From: JBEHYA01 sp048498415
GTDB taxonomy: Bacteria > Pseudomonadota > Alphaproteobacteria > UBA9219 > RGZA01
Assembly (NCBI GenBank): GCA_048498415.1
Contig: JBEHYA010000043.1
Coordinates: 1 to 16,267 of the forward strand
Length of the DNA stretch: 16,267 nucleotides
Direction: 5' to 3'
The notes beneath the pieces are model-generated. The model searched no databases. It was not told where the DNA came from and saw only the letters and a program-made list of their open reading frames with translations. Position 1 is the stretch's first letter, and every line of letters begins with the position of its first letter. The position numbers were made by a program, and so were the translations under genes. This document shows, one piece after another, positions 13,542-16,267 of the stretch.

Positions 13542-13910
13542 GGCAGCCTCATTCGCGCGTTCATCCGCGTTTTGCACGCTGCGCAGTTCCTGCCACATCT
13601 TCAAGCGCTCGGCCAACTGGCGGGGTTCATACGGGCTTACATAATCTGACATCTGCAAAGCTTCAAAGGCGCCGCGCTTGTTGTGCGCAACGGCGCGGCG
13701 TAGATACGCAAGGCGCGCCCAGCCGAAGGGATCGGCGGGTTCTTTCGATAACACCACTTCCTGTTCTTGCAGGGTTTGTGACGTCGGCAACAAATGCTGT
13801 TCCAACGCCAATTCGAAAGTGGCGGCAGGCGTTAAATCAAAAAACAGCGTGGCCATGGCAAGCCCGGCCAGCACAACGCCGCATAAAATAAAGCCCGCCC
13901 TATTCCACAT
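13512..13910 (-). CDS. Small membrane-anchored helical protein after wzc
   Basis: I do not recognise this 132-residue protein. Residues 5-24 are a single membrane helix or uncleaved signal anchor. The rest is polar, with the stretch SKEPADPFGWARLAYLRRA (55-73) resembling a TPR helix pair (P-x-x-x-W-x-x-L-A-Y) and a second helical stretch at 95-130. The start overlaps the last 11 bp of the wzc-like gene (ATG inside its 3' end), so it is probably co-translated. A periplasmic accessory role with the co-polymerase or export channel is the simplest guess. It is real rather than a shadow: it has a clean N-terminal anchor, operon coupling and no competing gene except the short 3' overlap with the opposite-strand polymerase. 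Confidence 0.7.
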   Translation of the reverse strand: MWNRAGFILCGVVLAGLAMATLFFDLTPAATFELALEQHLLPTSQTLQEQEVVLSKEPADPFGWARLAYLRRAVAHNKRGAFEALQMSDYVSPYEPRQLAERLKMWQELRSVQNADERANEAALAVRAKALR

Positions 13911-16047
13911 AATAATTTTTGTATTCGTGGCTGTAATAGCCGTAATCGCCGAAGCCGTATTGCTTTTGCTGCTCCAGATCGACCTGACTGAGCACCACGC
14001 CGGCCATTTTCACATGCAGGCTGCGCAGTTTTTTAAGGCCGTCGGCCACGACTTCGCGTGGGGATTCCGCCCAGCGCACAAGATAAACGGCGGCATCCGC
14101 CAGACGCGCCACCACGGCGGCATCGCTTACGGGTAGAATGGGCGGCGTATCGAGGATGATCATGTCGTAATGGCCGCGCTGGCTATCAATGAGATGTTCC
14201 AGCGCGTCGGCGGCCAGCAATTCCTGCGGGTTGGCGGTTTTGCCGCGCGCCATAATGATATGCGCGCCGCTGGCATCTTTATGAATGGCTTCGGCGAAGG
14301 TGGCTTTGCCTTCCAGCACGGCGGCAAGGTCGGGCTTTTTACCATCCAGCTTCAAAAAGCCCTGCAACTTCGGCAGACGTAAGTCGGTATCAATCAGCAG
14401 CGCCTTCTGGCCAGATAATGCTAGCAGCCGCGCAAGGCAGGCGCAGAAAACCGTCTTGCCTTCATTGGGAATGGAGCTGGTGACCATGATCACCTTAGGC
14501 GGAATATCCACATTGGTGAAATGGATCGCGGTGCGGATGGAGCGAATGGCTTCGGCAAAGATGGAAAGCGGCTTATCGAGAATATAATCGGGAATGGTTT
14601 TGCCGCGGGGCACGCGCAGCGCCGGCGTGATGCCGATGCCCGACACATCATATAGTTTTTCGATAAGCCCCAGCGAACGGAAGCCGCGGTCGAGATATTC
14701 CAGAAGCAGGGCGAGGCAAAAGCCCGTCATGCCGCCACCCACCATGCCAAGCGCGATAAAGACAAATAAATTGGGGAAATAAGGTTTGGCGGGAATTTCG
14801 GCGTTGGCGATGATGCGGGCATCGGGGAGCTGCAAATCGCGCTGCTCGCCAAGCTGCTTGGAGCGATCAAGAAAATCCTGATAAAGGCCGCGGTTTGCAT
14901 CGGCGACGCGCTGCAATTCGTGCAGCGTCACCGTGGCTTTATTGCCGGCGCCGGTGGCCACCTGCAGTTTGTTCAGTTCCGCGTTCAGGCTGGTGACCTT
15001 GGCGCGGGCAACATCGACATCGTTGTGGAAGCCCTGAACAATCTTTTGCGTTTCCTCGCTGATTTTGTCGTGGATGCTGCGCATCTCGTTCCGCGCATTG
15101 ATCATGCTGGGGTGGCGCTCGCCGTAACGCGTGGCCAAATCGGCTTCTTTGCGCCGCACTTCCGCTTCCTGCACTTTGAGTTTCTGGATGAGATCGGAAG
15201 ACAGCACCGCGGAAGAGACTTCCACCCGCTGCCCGCCCCGGCCCCGCACACTATTTAAACGCGCCTCCGCCTGCGCCAGTTCCGTGCGGGCCTGGACAAG
15301 CTGCGCGTTGACGGCAGCAAGCTGCTGCTGCGTGATGGTGCTATCGCCGGCCCCCACAAGATTGTTTTTAATTTTGAATTCTTCCACCGCCTTTTCCGCC
15401 GCGTTCAAATCGGCGCGCATGCTATCCAGGCGCTTGGTAATCCAGTCGTTGGCGCGCTGGGTGGCGGCGTATTTGACTTCCAGCTGGTCGACCAGATATT
15501 GCTCGGCAAAGGCATTCGCAATACGCGCGGCGCGAGCGGCATCATGGTCGCGGTATTCGATTGAAATGGTATATGAACGGCCATCGTTGCTGACATTCAA
15601 ATGTTTGGCCAGCGTTCGCATGGCCAGCACGCGTGACTGCGCCGCCTTTTCTTCAGCGCTCAGTGTTTTGGCGGATGGCAGATAGCGTTCCCACCAGCCC
15701 GCGCCTTTTAATGCGGGATTAAAATCCGGGTCCTGCAGTAATTTCAGGTCATCGATCACACGGCCCATGACGTTGCTGGATTGCACGATATCCAGCTCGC
15801 TGCGCACCACGAAATTATCGGCTGGTAAACTTGAAAGCACATCCTGCACCGATGTCACATGCGCCTTGCGGGGGTCGACCATCAGCACCGCGGTGCTGCG
15901 GTATTTGGGCGGCAGCACGAAGGCCAGCGTGGCAGCGAGCAGCGTGATGCCGAGCGTGCACAAAAGAATAAGCCGCGCATTGCGTTGCAGGAACAACCAC
16001 AGATCGCGCATATCCGTCATGGCGGTGAGTTTTTCGGTTGTCAGCAT
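13900..16047 (-). CDS. Wzc/GumC-like polysaccharide co-polymerase with tyrosine autokinase domain
   Basis: The 715-residue protein has a Wzz domain with a first membrane helix (about 25-46), PKYRSTAVLMVDPR, a long periplasmic coiled-coil section (about 195-360), a second helix (427-449) after the typical PxxP stretch (PAKPYFPN), and a cytoplasmic bacterial-tyrosine-kinase domain. That domain shows the oligomerisation ExxRxxR at 499-505, Walker A SSIPNEGKT (524-532), Walker A' LLIDTDLR (550-557) and Walker B MIILDTPP (629-636). The C-terminus is a tyrosine cluster with seven Tyr between 697 and 713, the autophosphorylation tail. Such proteins set chain length and coordinate polymerase with the export channel. 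ATG 16047 shares a base with the upstream stop (TGATG), supporting this start over 16020. Confidence 0.93.
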   Translation of the reverse strand: MLTTEKLTAMTDMRDLWLFLQRNARLILLCTLGITLLAATLAFVLPPKYRSTAVLMVDPRKAHVTSVQDVLSSLPADNFVVRSELDIVQSSNVMGRVIDDLKLLQDPDFNPALKGAGWWERYLPSAKTLSAEEKAAQSRVLAMRTLAKHLNVSNDGRSYTISIEYRDHDAARAARIANAFAEQYLVDQLEVKYAATQRANDWITKRLDSMRADLNAAEKAVEEFKIKNNLVGAGDSTITQQQLAAVNAQLVQARTELAQAEARLNSVRGRGGQRVEVSSAVLSSDLIQKLKVQEAEVRRKEADLATRYGERHPSMINARNEMRSIHDKISEETQKIVQGFHNDVDVARAKVTSLNAELNKLQVATGAGNKATVTLHELQRVADANRGLYQDFLDRSKQLGEQRDLQLPDARIIANAEIPAKPYFPNLFVFIALGMVGGGMTGFCLALLLEYLDRGFRSLGLIEKLYDVSGIGITPALRVPRGKTIPDYILDKPLSIFAEAIRSIRTAIHFTNVDIPPKVIMVTSSIPNEGKTVFCACLARLLALSGQKALLIDTDLRLPKLQGFLKLDGKKPDLAAVLEGKATFAEAIHKDASGAHIIMARGKTANPQELLAADALEHLIDSQRGHYDMIILDTPPILPVSDAAVVARLADAAVYLVRWAESPREVVADGLKKLRSLHVKMAGVVLSQVDLEQQKQYGFGDYGYYSHEYKNYYVE

Positions 16048-16267
16048 CAGAAGAAACGCTCCGGTATGGTCACGACATCGCCCGGTTTGACGGGGGAATT
16101 TTCTTTGACTTCCTGCTCATGCCCTGTGGCGCCACCGGCCCGCAGCGTGGGCGCGTCTTTATCGGCACGGTAGGTATAGCCGCCCGCCAGTTCGAATTTC
16201 TCTTGCAGCTCGCCGTAGACCGCCAGCGCCGCCTCGTGCTTGTCGGGATCGGCTAATTCGTGTTCGA
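16047..16267 (-). CDS. Polysaccharide export protein (Wza/GumB type), C-terminal part (runs off the right edge)
   Basis: The minus frame enters from the right edge and ends at TGA 16049-16047, giving 72 visible residues. The end, VKPGDVVTIPERFF, is the typical C-terminus of Wza/GumB outer-membrane export proteins, and LAGGYTYRADKDAP in the middle resembles an SLBB-domain repeat of that family. Position fits: export gene immediately before the co-polymerase gene with stop and start overlapping as TGATG. These proteins form the outer-membrane channel that the Wzc-type protein contacts. The segment before AGGY (HEAALAVYGELQEKFE) is less typical, so the domain boundary is uncertain. The N-terminal lipoprotein signal would be outside the window. 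Confidence 0.75.
   Translation of the reverse strand, partial: EHELADPDKHEAALAVYGELQEKFELAGGYTYRADKDAPTLRAGGATGHEQEVKENSPVKPGDVVTIPERFF

Noticed and set aside
1..16267. CRISPR array, tRNA, rRNA, insertion sequence or phage genes
   Set aside because: No regularly spaced repeats, tRNA-like cloverleaf, rRNA stretch, transposase or integrase motif was seen on either strand.

Overview
The window looks like chromosomal DNA from an alphaproteobacterium, with no phage, plasmid or insertion-sequence signature. The evidence is protein families and style: an OmpA-family N-terminus of the type seen in this class, a YqaA/VTT membrane protein, a Fur-family Zur with an alphaproteobacterial-type Zur box, an ExoQ-like polymerase and a Wzc/GumC-type co-polymerase. 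Coding density is high. Many same-strand neighbours overlap as ATGA or TGATG, and all three convergent gene pairs overlap at their 3' ends. The order or genus cannot be fixed from the sequence alone.

Region 1 (1-3530) is housekeeping and stress. It holds the 5' end of an outer-membrane OmpA-like gene (minus), a small FixH-like single-pass membrane protein (plus), a YqaA-type membrane protein (minus), a class A FAD monooxygenase (plus) and an Ohr/OsmC organic-hydroperoxide reductase (plus).

Region 2 (3531-5656) is a cold/RNA module. A cold-shock protein sits behind a leader of about 230 nt with several hairpins and an 8-bp anti-Shine-Dalgarno match. A gene-free 318-nt gap follows that is full of strong stem-loops, including a UUCG-capped one and a terminator-like one. 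Then comes an RhlE-like RNA helicase whose Walker B box reads DETD instead of DEAD. A CSP and a DEAD-box helicase in tandem, both with long structured 5' regions, suggests joint cold or RNA-structure control.

Region 3 (5653-7815, minus) is a zinc operon: znuA-type binding protein, zur, then a PAP2 phosphatase overlapping zur by ATGA. A near-perfect Zur box lies over the predicted -35 of znuA, so zur appears autoregulated. The ZnuB permease and ZnuC ATPase genes are absent here.

Region 4 (7815-16267) is an exopolysaccharide locus. Read from the right edge leftward on the minus strand it has the 3' end of a Wza-like export gene, a Wzc-like co-polymerase/tyrosine autokinase and a small membrane protein. 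A second minus-strand set is a Tat-exported GH10 glycosidase, an ExoQ-like polymerase and a GT4-GT2 fusion glycosyltransferase. Between the two sets, on the plus strand, is a second Wzy/O-antigen-ligase-type protein. A perfect 9-bp inverted repeat lies at the divergent start of the GH10 set and the plus-strand polymerase and is a candidate operator. Together these genes look like the polymerisation, chain-length control, export and trimming section of a Wzy-dependent capsule or exopolysaccharide pathway; flippase and priming transferase are not in the window.

The best leads for something not well described are the structured CSP-helicase intergenic RNAs, the 27-bp divergent palindrome, the GH10 enzyme with an altered glycone-subsite motif inside a polysaccharide locus, the PAP2 gene in a zur operon, and the small coupled membrane protein after wzc.
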